Origin: an uncultured Alphaproteobacteria bacterium
Lineage (GTDB): Bacteria; Pseudomonadota; Alphaproteobacteria; Thalassobaculales; Thalassobaculaceae
Direction: 5' to 3'
Length of the DNA stretch: 7,106 nt
Assembly (NCBI GenBank): GCA_938028645.1
Contig: CALIMD010000120.1
Coordinates: 1-7,106 of the forward strand
Shown here: piece by piece, positions 1-6,554 of the stretch
Layout of the letters: the number at the start of each line of letters is the position of its first letter
How positions within the stretch are numbered: the first letter of the stretch is position 1
Position numbers and translations under genes: made by a program
Notes under the pieces: generated by a model
Database searches by the model: none
What the model was told of the DNA's origin: nothing
The model's input: only the letters and a program-made list of their open reading frames with translations

Positions 1-641
1 GTGAGTCTGGAAGTGGAAAATCTACCTTAGCTTCAATTATTACTAAGCTTAGCATCCCAAACGATGGCAGCTATAAGTACAAGGGACAAAACGTATTTTC
101 ATTTAAAAAGAGTGAAATTAAAAAGTTTAAATCTGATGTTCAAATGGTTTTTCAAGATCCATACGGTAGCCTGAATCCTCGATATAATATTCGAAATGCA
201 CTTAGTGAGGCCCTATTGATACACAAGCCAGCCTTGTCCAAGGCTGTTCGAGAAGAAAGAATTGCTCAACTATTATCTGATGTTGGTCTTGATGGTTCTG
301 CAATGGAAAAATTTCCTCATGAATTCTCTGGAGGTCAGAGACAAAGGATTGCTATTGCGCGTGCAATGTCTGTTGATCCGGAAATGCTAGTTTGCGATGA
401 ACCGTTGTCCTCGCTCGACGTCTCTACTCAGAGTCAAATTTTAGAATTATTTTCGAATCTTCTTGAGCGAAAGAGAATTGCGATGATTTTTATAACGCAT
501 GATATAAAGGTGGCCCAAATTTTGTGTGATCGTGTTTACATTCTAAGTGGTGGACAGATTGTAGAGCATGGAAAAACACAACAAGTATTAACCAACCCGA
601 GACATAATTATACGTCAAAGCTCATTGAAGCTGTTTATTAG
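1..641 (+). CDS. Peptide/nickel-type ABC transporter ATP-binding protein (OppF/DppF-like), 5' partial
   Basis: This is the ATPase subunit of an ABC importer of the oligopeptide/dipeptide class; it would sit on the inner face of the cytoplasmic membrane and power uptake. The reading frame is open from base 3, and the first visible residues are ESGSGKST, the end of a Walker A motif, so the start lies off the left edge. Downstream come the Q-loop VFQDPYGSLNPR (typical of Opp/Dpp ATPases), the signature FSGGQRQRIAIARAM, Walker B MLVCDEPLSSLD and the H-loop ITHD. All nucleotide-binding motifs are intact. The protein stops soon after the family's 'HxYT' segment (here HNYTSKLIEAVY), so the long C-terminal extension of many OppF/DppF proteins is absent. 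It could therefore be a short stand-alone ATPase or the second half of a fused double-ATPase protein; the missing upstream sequence would decide. It is followed closely by the hyuA-like gene, suggesting it imports that pathway's substrate. The family call is firm; the substrate is inferred. Confidence 0.95.
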   Translation, partial: ESGSGKSTLASIITKLSIPNDGSYKYKGQNVFSFKKSEIKKFKSDVQMVFQDPYGSLNPRYNIRNALSEALLIHKPALSKAVREERIAQLLSDVGLDGSAMEKFPHEFSGGQRQRIAIARAMSVDPEMLVCDEPLSSLDVSTQSQILELFSNLLERKRIAMIFITHDIKVAQILCDRVYILSGGQIVEHGKTQQVLTNPRHNYTSKLIEAVY

Positions 642-644
642 GAG
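639..644 (+). promoter_or_regulatory. Ribosome binding site of the hyuA-like gene, overlapping the upstream stop codon
   Basis: The bases TAGGAG contain the stop codon of the ABC ATPase gene (639-641) and a GGAG Shine-Dalgarno core (641-644). The core sits 8 bases before the TTG at 653, and it supports that non-ATG start and tight translational linkage of the two genes. Confidence 0.7.
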
Positions 645-652
645 TATCTCTT

Positions 653-2704
653 TTGAGTAGATTTAAGTTAGCAATTGATATCGGTGGTACATTTGTGGAT
701 CTTGTGGTTTACGATCAAAAAAGAAAATCATTAAGTCACTTCAAGGTGCCTACAACACCGATGGATCCCGCGCAAGCTGTACTCAATGGAGTAGATAGCA
801 TCCAAGTCCCGCTATCAGAAATTGGTGACTTTATGCATGGGACGACTTTAGGTCTGAATGCGATACTGGAGCGGAAGGGTGCTAATGTCGGTATAATAAC
901 AAACAAAGGTTTCGAAGATATATTTTTGATCGGCCGTGGGAGTCTCAATTTTGTAGATATGTATCGATTTGACTTCGAGCAGCTCCCAAGTTTGGTTCGG
1001 CGCCGCAATATACGGGGTGTAAATGGTCGTATAAATTTTTTAGGCCAAGAAATTCACCCTCTCGATGAAAAAGAAGTTCTAGACGCTGCGCATGAGCTCA
1101 TAAATAATGCCGGTTGTGAGGCAATTGCTCTAAATTTTCTTCACTCATATGCCAACACACGGCATGAAGAAACTGCAGTTAATTTGCTTAAAGAAAATTA
1201 TCCGGGGCTCGCCATTTCAGCTGGAGGATTGTTGGCCAATGAGTACCGGGAATACGAGCGTACAAGTACAACAGTTCTTGACTCATACATTAAGCCTGTA
1301 CTTAAAAATTATCTTCAGCATCTGAAGTCAGGCATGCAAGAAAAAGGATTTGATGGTAAGTATTATGTAATGAATTCTGCAGGCGGCGCCTTAACATTTG
1401 AAATGGCTGCAGCGAAACCTATTTCCACTATTTTTTCTGGACCTGCTGGAGGTGTTTCTGGAGCATTGGAATTATCTAAAATAATGAATAAAAAGAATTT
1501 ACTATCGATAGACGTTGGCGGAACTAGTTTAGATGCAAACTTGATCTTAGATTTTGAGCCCGTTGATGTTTTCGAAGCCTCTGTTGACCATTTTCCAATA
1601 TTACAGCCTATATTTGATTTGAGAACGTTGGGTGCAGGTGGTGGCTCAATAGCAAAGATTGATAACAAGTTATTGACTGTTGGCCCAGAAAGTGCAGGCG
1701 CAGAGCCAGGCCCAGCCTGTTATGGACGAGGAGGGACAGAAGCAACTTTAACTGATGCTGCGCTTCATCTTGGTTATATTACAGCTTCTAATTTTATGGG
1801 TGGGAAAATGGAGGTAGCTGATACACTGGCAAAGCAAGCAATTGACAAAAATATTGCTATCCCCCTTCAAATTGATACGGCTGAAGCTTCGATTTCAATA
1901 ATCAAAGTTTTAATTTCAAAGACGGCATCGGCTATAAAAGAAATGATGCTAGAGCGGGGCCTCGACCCCCGAGATTTCACTCTCTTGGCTTTTGGAGGTT
2001 GTGGCCCTCTAATCGGCCCAATGTTGTTTGATGAATTAGAAATGTCTGAGCTAGTGGTTCCACCTTTACCATCAGTTTTTTCTGCTTTGGGTATGATGAC
2101 TAGTGATTTATCATTTACCCAATCTATATCAGTCTTAAAAAAAATTGACTCACAAAACTTTCAAGAAATAAAGCTTAAAGCTAAAGAGCTTGAGCTACAT
2201 TCAACGAAAGAATTACTTGAAAAAACAAAAGAGATTAGTCAACCTCTTTCCTCAATTACTGCAAGGGTAAGATTTATTGGACAAGAACACACTTTGAGTG
2301 TGCCATTTAAAAGTAACGACACAAGTAGTTCATTATTTACAAGGTTCACTGAACTTCATCAAGACCGCTTTGGTCATTCATTTAGTCTAGAAGCTGAAGT
2401 AGTTTCACTAATTATAAAGCTTACTCTTGAAAAAGAAAAACCTGATTTGTCTCAATCTTTTAAGTCTTTTGATGAATTAACTTCCGTAGAGAGGCATAGG
2501 ATGTTTGACGACAAAAATTCTGTATTTGTGGAAACAAAAAAAATCCCTGTGCATCATTTAGAGAAAGATAAAAACTATGTAGGTCCATGCCTGATATATG
2601 ATGAGGGTTCTTCTATGCCATTAATAAAGGGTCAGACACTTTCGATAGATGAACGGAGTATAATTACTTTGCGACGTTCTGAGGTGAAAAATGGGAAAGA
2701 CTAG
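653..2704 (+). CDS. hyuA: Hydantoinase A / 5-oxoprolinase family protein (ATP-binding subunit)
   Basis: This is the ATP-handling subunit of a two-part cyclic-amide hydrolase; relatives act on hydantoins, N-methylhydantoin and 5-oxoproline, or carboxylate ketones. It starts with TTG at 653, supported by a Shine-Dalgarno site 8 bases upstream and by the family N-terminus, which begins at once. The 683 residues match the usual size. The ASKHA-type phosphate motif is at residues 9-16 (DIGGTFVD). It is followed by MHGTT...NAILERKGA (61-77), EYREYERTSTTVL (197-209), NSAGGAL...SGPAGGVSGA (241-271), DVGGTSLD (287-294), LGAGGGSI (326-333) and the GPESAGAEPGPACYGRGG block (344-361). Two spots differ from the form I know: GGTSLDAN where GGTSTDV is common, and FGGCGPLIGP (448-456) where FGGAGPLHA is common. 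The HyuB partner follows with a 14-base overlap. No signal peptide is seen, so it is cytoplasmic. The family is certain; the substrate is unknown, and the symbol denotes the family only. Confidence 0.93.
   Translation: MSRFKLAIDIGGTFVDLVVYDQKRKSLSHFKVPTTPMDPAQAVLNGVDSIQVPLSEIGDFMHGTTLGLNAILERKGANVGIITNKGFEDIFLIGRGSLNFVDMYRFDFEQLPSLVRRRNIRGVNGRINFLGQEIHPLDEKEVLDAAHELINNAGCEAIALNFLHSYANTRHEETAVNLLKENYPGLAISAGGLLANEYREYERTSTTVLDSYIKPVLKNYLQHLKSGMQEKGFDGKYYVMNSAGGALTFEMAAAKPISTIFSGPAGGVSGALELSKIMNKKNLLSIDVGGTSLDANLILDFEPVDVFEASVDHFPILQPIFDLRTLGAGGGSIAKIDNKLLTVGPESAGAEPGPACYGRGGTEATLTDAALHLGYITASNFMGGKMEVADTLAKQAIDKNIAIPLQIDTAEASISIIKVLISKTASAIKEMMLERGLDPRDFTLLAFGGCGPLIGPMLFDELEMSELVVPPLPSVFSALGMMTSDLSFTQSISVLKKIDSQNFQEIKLKAKELELHSTKELLEKTKEISQPLSSITARVRFIGQEHTLSVPFKSNDTSSSLFTRFTELHQDRFGHSFSLEAEVVSLIIKLTLEKEKPDLSQSFKSFDELTSVERHRMFDDKNSVFVETKKIPVHHLEKDKNYVGPCLIYDEGSSMPLIKGQTLSIDERSIITLRRSEVKNGKD
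2681..2686 (+). promoter_or_regulatory. Ribosome binding site of the hyuB-like gene inside the hyuA 3' end
   Basis: GAGGTG lies within the last codons of the hyuA-like gene, and its GAGG core ends 6 bases before the ATG at 2691. It supports that start and therefore the 14-base gene overlap, an arrangement usual for translational coupling of subunits made in equal amounts. Confidence 0.65.
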
Positions 2705-4349
2705 CGCAGCAGATCTTGAGATTATTTCTGGTTTATTCTTGTCTGCGGCTGAGCAAATGAGGCGAACTTTAGTTCGAACTGCGTTTAATGCAGTAATTTA
2801 TGAAGTACTTGATTTTGGAATATCAATTGCAGATTCTAGAGGTCGTATGGTTGCAGAAGCAGCAGGAATTACCTCTTTTATAGGTGCTAATGACTATGCG
2901 CTCAAGATGTTGCTAGAGAAGTTAGATTTGAATTCTCTGAGGCCTGGTGATGTTGTGATGTTGAATTACCCCTATTGGAACTCGGCGCATGCATCTGATG
3001 CTTTGCTTATGTCACCAGTATTTATTGATAATAAAGAAATAGATATGTTTTTATGCGTAAGAGCACATTGGTTGGATTTAGGTGCCAAAGATGCAGGTTA
3101 CGTAATTGACTCTACAGACATTCATCAAGAGGGAATTATAATTCCCGGTGTACGAATAATTAAAGAAGGAAAATTAGATGAAGACCTTTGGAAGGTGCTA
3201 ACTTTTAACTCTCGGTTGCCTGAAGCTATTGAGGGTGATTTTGGTGCCCAAGTAGCGTGTTTGCGCACTGGAGAGAGATGTTTGAAGGAAATTTTTTCTA
3301 AGTTTGGTAAGTCCAAAATTCTTGAGGCGATTGAAGACTTTTTTGAGCATTCTCATCAAAAAACGTTAGCTGCTTTATCTCAATTACCTAAAGGTACCTG
3401 GTCAGCTAGTGATTGGTTAGATGACGATGGCATCTCCGATGATATGATAAAAATGGCTGTTGAAGTAAGTATAACGGATTCTGAGTTTATTGTTGATTAT
3501 AACGGTTCTTCCTTACAAGTAGCTGGCCCAGTTAATATGACATATGGTGGAACTATATCTATGGCTAAGACATATTTTAAGTTCTTAACTTCTAGAAATT
3601 CTCCTAGTAATCACGGCAACTACATTCCTTTAGAAGTTAAAGCGGATCCTGGAAATCTCTTCCACGCTATCTATCCTACAGCCACATACATGCCATGGAC
3701 AAAAATGGTTGCATTTGAGCTGATAGCAAAAGCTCTAGCGCCAGTTGTAGACTGGTTGCCTATGTCTTCTGGGTCTGACGAACCGGGGTTCATGGCGGTT
3801 GGCAAACATTATCATACTGGTCAGTCATTCGTTGTAAGTAACAATGAAGGAATTGGTTGGGGTGCTACGCGAAAGCATGATGGCGCAACAGCTTTACAAC
3901 ATCCTTCTACCAGTACTGTGCGTAACACTCCGATAGAAGTACTTGAACGGCAAGCAAATCTTTTCCATGAGGAGCTAGCATTAATTCCTGATTCTGGTGG
4001 GGCGGGTCAGTATCGGGGCGGTCTTGGTGTGCGCCGTAAAGTTAGTATGACTGGTGAGACAGAGATTATATCAATGAAAAAGAAATCCAAGACCGTTGGT
4101 TGGGGGCTAGATGGTGGCCAACCTTCACCTGTCAAAAATCATATGGTTCTTAGGCCCAATACACCAGCGGAAAAGAAAGTGGGAATGTATCGTGAAACGC
4201 TCCAAGCAGGTGAGGCATTTATAAATTTTTCTGCAGGTGGGGCTGGTTGGGGTGATCCAGCTAATCGAGATCCAAGCGCTATCGCTGAGGATGTTCTAGA
4301 TGGGTTTACGACAAATTCTATGAGCAAAATGAGAGAGAAAAAGCCATGA
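2691..4349 (+). CDS. hyuB: Hydantoinase B / 5-oxoprolinase family protein (catalytic partner subunit)
   Basis: This is the partner subunit of HyuA; together they couple ATP use to opening (or carboxylation) of a small carbonyl substrate in the cytoplasm. The 552 residues are within the family range. Family blocks in order are MRRTLVRTAFNAVIYEVLDF (23-42), GDVVMLNYPYWNSAHASD (86-103), RAHWLDLG (124-131), DSTDIHQEGIIIPGVR (140-155), FNSRLPEAIEGDFGAQVA (172-189), SGGAGQYRGGLGVRR (435-449) and the C-terminal FSAGGAGWGDP (513-523). H100, D103 and H126 have the same spacing as the manganese ligands I recall for the acetone carboxylase alpha subunit (His, Asp three later, His 26 later), so a metal site is probably kept. 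The common NDPY is NYPY here and AHHxDIG is AHWLDLG, marking a divergent subgroup. The gene overlaps hyuA by 14 bases and the next gene by 4. The family is certain; the substrate is open. Confidence 0.93.
   Translation: MGKTSAADLEIISGLFLSAAEQMRRTLVRTAFNAVIYEVLDFGISIADSRGRMVAEAAGITSFIGANDYALKMLLEKLDLNSLRPGDVVMLNYPYWNSAHASDALLMSPVFIDNKEIDMFLCVRAHWLDLGAKDAGYVIDSTDIHQEGIIIPGVRIIKEGKLDEDLWKVLTFNSRLPEAIEGDFGAQVACLRTGERCLKEIFSKFGKSKILEAIEDFFEHSHQKTLAALSQLPKGTWSASDWLDDDGISDDMIKMAVEVSITDSEFIVDYNGSSLQVAGPVNMTYGGTISMAKTYFKFLTSRNSPSNHGNYIPLEVKADPGNLFHAIYPTATYMPWTKMVAFELIAKALAPVVDWLPMSSGSDEPGFMAVGKHYHTGQSFVVSNNEGIGWGATRKHDGATALQHPSTSTVRNTPIEVLERQANLFHEELALIPDSGGAGQYRGGLGVRRKVSMTGETEIISMKKKSKTVGWGLDGGQPSPVKNHMVLRPNTPAEKKVGMYRETLQAGEAFINFSAGGAGWGDPANRDPSAIAEDVLDGFTTNSMSKMREKKP
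4346..4349 (+). other. ATGA start/stop overlap (translational coupling)
   Basis: The stop codon TGA of the hyuB-like gene (4347-4349) shares bases with the ATG of the amidohydrolase (4346-4348). Re-initiation by the same ribosomes is likely. The purine-rich stretch just upstream (GAGAGAGAAAAAG, around 4331-4343) may serve as the ribosome binding site. Confidence 0.8.
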
Positions 4350-5587
4350 AAGATAAGATTAACCATTACGCTTTAGTTGGTGGCAATATTGTAGATGTCG
4401 TCGCTGGTAAGTTAATATCAGGGCATTCTTTGATAATTGAGAACGATATAATTAAGGATATTTGTAAGGATAAGCATCTGCAAGATGGTATTCCTCAAAT
4501 TTCGGTAAATGCCCGTTACATAACGCCTGGTCTTATTGACTGTCATGCACACTGCTTTGTTGGTCAGTTTGGAGATCGAGGGAACGTGATGCCGTCAGAA
4601 ATGACGGCTAGAGCTGGGCAGCACTTAGAGGGAATGCTACAACGTGGATTTACCACTGTACGTGATGCTGGTGGCGCTGACTCTGGTCACCGGAGTGCGG
4701 TAGAAAAGGGATTATTCCCAGGTCCTCGACTTTTTGTTTCAGGAAAAATACTATCTCAAACTGGTGGCCACGGTGATCAACGAGCTATTGCGGACGTTTG
4801 TGGTTGTGAGAGTGTTGCTGGAGGTATGTCGATTATTGCCGATGGAGTAGATGCAGTGCGCAAAGCGGTGCGAGAAAACGTTCGGCAAGGTGTTGACCAA
4901 ATAAAGATAATGGGTGGAGGAGGCGTTGCATCGCCAGGAGATAAATTAATTCATCCACAGTATTCGTTAGATGAAATAGAAGCTATTGTCGACGAAGCTA
5001 ACAGATGTGGACGATATGTAATGGCTCATATCTATTCTGATTTAGGTATTAGAAGAGCAGTAGAAAAGGGTGTTCGTTCCGTAGAACATGGTAATTTTTT
5101 AACCATAGATACTGCAAAAGTAATGAACGATCATGATGCTCATTTGGTACCGACTTTGGTCACTTACGAGGCTGATGCTAAATATGGTCCTAGTTTTGGC
5201 TGGACTGAGGAAAATTCTTCTAAAAATGCCGAAGTATTGTCAGCTGGCCTTACCTCTCTCGAAAATGCGCTATCGAATGGTGTAAATGTCGGGTATGGTA
5301 CCGACTTATGCTGGTCGCCTAAAAGTTACCAAGGTGATGGCCTTCTTATACACGAGAAAGTTTGTGGAGCAACAGAAGCCTTGCGTCATTGTACTTTAAA
5401 TAATGCGCGTATTGTCAGGATGGAAGGAAAAATAGGTGAAATAACTCCTGGTGCATATGCCGATTTGGTAATATTGGATAGTAACCCATTGAAAAGCCTG
5501 AGTTGTTTCTCGCAGAAATCAAATTCGATAGTGGCCGTTGTGCAAGCTGGTAAGCCAGTTCGTGACGATAAATTACTCTTTGGTTGA
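4346..5587 (+). CDS. Metal-dependent amidohydrolase (imidazolonepropionase/prolidase-like)
   Basis: This is a hydrolase of the amidohydrolase superfamily that most resembles the branch containing bacterial Xaa-Pro and other dipeptidases or N-acyl amino acid hydrolases. Its 413 residues are typical. A small beta-rich N-terminal part leads into PGLIDCHAHC, with metal ligands H67 and H69. Then come SQTGGHGD (137-144), characteristic of this branch, QIKIMGGGG with K187 as the likely carboxylated bridging lysine, AHIYSD (H228), VEHGN (H248) and YGTDL (D320, the catalytic aspartate). The C-terminal GEITPGAYADLVILDSNPL (364-382) is the usual closing block. The metal site looks complete. There is no signal peptide, so the enzyme is cytoplasmic. 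The ATG overlaps the hyuB stop as ATGA, implying coupled translation and a shared pathway. I infer that it cleaves the open-chain product of HyuA/HyuB or a linear amide taken up by the transporter. A role as an independent dipeptidase is also possible. Confidence 0.9.
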   Translation: MKDKINHYALVGGNIVDVVAGKLISGHSLIIENDIIKDICKDKHLQDGIPQISVNARYITPGLIDCHAHCFVGQFGDRGNVMPSEMTARAGQHLEGMLQRGFTTVRDAGGADSGHRSAVEKGLFPGPRLFVSGKILSQTGGHGDQRAIADVCGCESVAGGMSIIADGVDAVRKAVRENVRQGVDQIKIMGGGGVASPGDKLIHPQYSLDEIEAIVDEANRCGRYVMAHIYSDLGIRRAVEKGVRSVEHGNFLTIDTAKVMNDHDAHLVPTLVTYEADAKYGPSFGWTEENSSKNAEVLSAGLTSLENALSNGVNVGYGTDLCWSPKSYQGDGLLIHEKVCGATEALRHCTLNNARIVRMEGKIGEITPGAYADLVILDSNPLKSLSCFSQKSNSIVAVVQAGKPVRDDKLLFG

Positions 5588-5591
5588 TTTC

Positions 5592-5623
5592 ATTATAACT
5601 TTGTTGTTGTCAGAAGTTATAAT
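5592..5623. repeat. Perfect 10-bp inverted repeat in the convergent gap; possible two-way transcript-end hairpin
   Basis: ATTATAACTT (5592-5601) is exactly complementary to AAGTTATAAT (5614-5623), with a 12-base loop. It begins 4 bases after the amidohydrolase stop, between two genes that face each other, which is the expected place for a shared terminator. The stem has only one G-C pair per arm and no clear T-run follows on either strand, so it is a weak candidate for factor-independent termination. It may protect mRNA 3' ends or be incidental. Confidence 0.45.
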
Positions 5624-5656
5624 TAAGCAGATTTATAAAAATTTCTTAGATCTACA

Positions 5657-5669
5657 ATTTGATTAAAAT
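5657..5669 (+). repeat. 13-bp direct repeat, copy 1 (3' side of the gntR-type gene)
   Basis: The sequence ATTTGATTAAAAT occurs here, in the convergent gap, and again at 6420-6432 in the divergent gap, so identical copies flank the regulator gene. It is nearly all A and T, which raises the chance of coincidence. The match stops at exactly 13 bases on both sides. The function is unknown. Confidence 0.3.
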
Positions 5670-5693
5670 TTGATATGGTTCGTTAATAGTGAC

Positions 5694-6398
5694 CTACAAA
5701 ACACTCACAGCAAATTTATAAAGTGACTTTATATGCATTGCTACAGCAGCCTTCGCAGCCTTTTTATCTTTGCGTAGAAGAGAAGTAAGTATAGCCTCAT
5801 GTTGCCTACTATCTGGCTCAAGGCGTTCTGAAAGGTTCTCTATTTCAAATAATTTAGTCGTTGCTCTTAATGACCTTATTACCTCTCGCAGTACTTTATT
5901 TGGACAGGCGTCAATAAACAAACTATGAACTTCCTCGTCAGATTGCCAATGGGCAAGTACACTATAAGGTTGTAGAGTTTCTACCACCTTTAAATTTTTC
6001 CAAACATTTCGAATATTTGTTTCACTAACATTATCGGTTGCTGTGAATGCTGCCTCAGCCTCAAGTATTTCTCTAACCTTAAGGCTATGTAAGTATTCTT
6101 GCAGTTCTACACGACGGACAAAATAATGGCGGCTGCCGCGTTTTTGTAAAAGACCTTCACCTTCTAAGCGTCTTAAGGCCTGTCGTATGGGGGTCCTTGA
6201 AATTCCAAGTTGTTGCGCCAACCGTAACTCAACAAGTTGCTGACCACCCTTAAAATTACGTTGGTGGATCATCTTTGAAAGATCTGTGTATGCTTGTTCA
6301 GCTAGTGTGTCAGATAATGACTCAGTGTTAACCTCTACAAGCGTCGGCAAATTCGTTTCACTTTCTGATTCAGACGCCGTTTTAATTAAATCGCTCAA
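5694..6398 (-). CDS. GntR family transcriptional regulator, FadR/FCD subfamily
   Basis: This is a DNA-binding regulator, probably a ligand-released repressor of the surrounding catabolic genes. An N-terminal tail rich in Ser, Thr and Glu (residues 1-30) precedes the winged helix-turn-helix (about 32-96), whose recognition part LAQQLGISRTPIRQALRRLEGEGLL (60-84) is textbook GntR. The C-terminal part is an all-helical FCD ligand domain with its metal set in place: D154 and H158 (DxxxH), H200 (RQHEAIL) and H222 (AMHIKSL). The length of 234 residues is usual. The start is TTG at 6398; an in-frame stop lies 30 bases upstream, and no in-frame ATG occurs before residue 43, which falls inside the DNA-binding domain. 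The TTG of residue 17 is another possible start. No strong Shine-Dalgarno is visible, so the start is less sure than the gene. The gene diverges from the M20-like gene and converges on the hyu operon. A matching palindrome is present at 6522-6531. Confidence 0.93.
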   Translation of the reverse strand: MSDLIKTASESESETNLPTLVEVNTESLSDTLAEQAYTDLSKMIHQRNFKGGQQLVELRLAQQLGISRTPIRQALRRLEGEGLLQKRGSRHYFVRRVELQEYLHSLKVREILEAEAAFTATDNVSETNIRNVWKNLKVVETLQPYSVLAHWQSDEEVHSLFIDACPNKVLREVIRSLRATTKLFEIENLSERLEPDSRQHEAILTSLLRKDKKAAKAAVAMHIKSLYKFAVSVL

Positions 6399-6419
6399 GT
6401 TTATACCGCATATTTTGCT

Positions 6420-6432
6420 ATTTGATTAAAAT
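6420..6432 (+). repeat. 13-bp direct repeat, copy 2 (5' side of the gntR-type gene)
   Basis: This is the second exact copy of ATTTGATTAAAAT, 22 bases upstream of the regulator's TTG start and within its likely 5' leader or promoter. See copy 1 at 5657-5669. A role as a regulator contact site is conceivable, but the sequence is not a palindrome. Confidence 0.3.
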
Positions 6433-6442
6433 ACGAGCATAC

Positions 6443-6476
6443 AAAAAAAAAACAATAAATTTTTTGTGAATTTTTT
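6443..6476. promoter_or_regulatory. A/T-tract cluster in the divergent promoter region
   Basis: A run of ten A (6443-6452) is followed by two T6 runs (6460-6465 and 6471-6476). The last two are spaced about one helical turn apart. Such tracts commonly bend DNA or act as upstream promoter elements. On the minus strand the stretch lies just upstream of TATGCT (complement of 6436-6441), a possible -10 for the regulator gene, but I see no good -35 at the right distance. Confidence 0.35.
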
Positions 6477-6482
6477 ATTTTT

Positions 6483-6496
6483 AACCGTTACCGGTT
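6483..6496. promoter_or_regulatory. Near-perfect 14-bp palindrome upstream of the M20-like gene, possible operator
   Basis: AACCGTTACCGGTT pairs at six of seven positions across its centre, with one mismatch (6488 against 6491). It runs into the candidate -35 of the M20-like gene. GC-centred palindromes of this look are typical of LacI-family operators, but no LacI-type gene is in the window. Binding by any protein is inference. Confidence 0.35.
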
Positions 6497-6522
6497 GCTA
6501 TCTTAGTAGACTTCACTACTAT
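6495..6522 (+). promoter_or_regulatory. Candidate promoter of the M20-like gene
   Basis: TTGCTA (6495-6500) as -35 and TACTAT (6517-6522) as -10 are separated by 16 bases; each matches the sigma-70 consensus at four of six positions. The start of transcription would fall inside the TTGTATACAA palindrome at 6522-6531, so a bound repressor would block it. The inverted repeat TAGTAG-N6-CTACTA (6504-6521) occupies the spacer. This is the best pair I could find, but it is a moderate match only. Confidence 0.4.
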
Positions 6523-6531
6523 TGTATACAA
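6522..6531. promoter_or_regulatory. Putative operator for the FCD-type GntR regulator
   Basis: TTGTATACAA is a perfect 10-bp palindrome that fits the TNGTATACNA-like sites known for many FCD-subfamily GntR proteins. It lies between the divergently transcribed regulator gene and the M20-like gene, overlapping the likely promoter of the latter. A related half-site, ATACAA, occurs at 6439-6444 near the regulator's own possible -10, which would allow autoregulation. That this regulator binds here is inferred from position and motif. Confidence 0.6.
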
Positions 6532-6543
6532 GAGGGATACATT

Positions 6544-6549
6544 AAAGGT
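6544..6549 (+). promoter_or_regulatory. Ribosome binding site of the M20-like gene
   Basis: AAAGGT lies 5 bases before the ATG at 6555 and supports that start. A second purine block, AGAGGG (6531-6536), is too far upstream to serve it. Confidence 0.6.
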
Positions 6550-6554
6550 AATAC

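Noticed and set aside
736..1008. Minus-strand open frame of 90 codons
   Set aside because: It lies wholly inside the well-supported hyuA-like gene, has no recognisable motif and no convincing ribosome binding context; it is a shadow frame.
1363..1668. Minus-strand open frame of 101 codons
   Set aside because: It is antisense to conserved HyuA motifs; its Pro/Ala-rich pieces are the complement of the Gly-rich blocks of HyuA.
3125..3316. Minus-strand open frame of 63 codons
   Set aside because: It is antisense to conserved HyuB blocks and has no features of its own.
4139..4366. Minus-strand open frame of 75 codons at the hyuB/amidohydrolase junction
   Set aside because: It is antisense to the conserved HyuB C-terminus; its hydrophobic look comes from the complement of that coding sequence.
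5592..5650. Strong factor-independent terminator after the amidohydrolase gene
   Set aside because: The hairpin is perfect but nearly all A-T, and the bases that follow are not a T-run on either strand, so I list it only as an inverted repeat with possible terminator function.
6409..6416. ATG on the minus strand just upstream of the GntR gene as an alternative start
   Set aside because: The ATG at the complement of 6409-6411 is out of frame with the regulator, and the in-frame sequence meets a stop 30 bases before the TTG.
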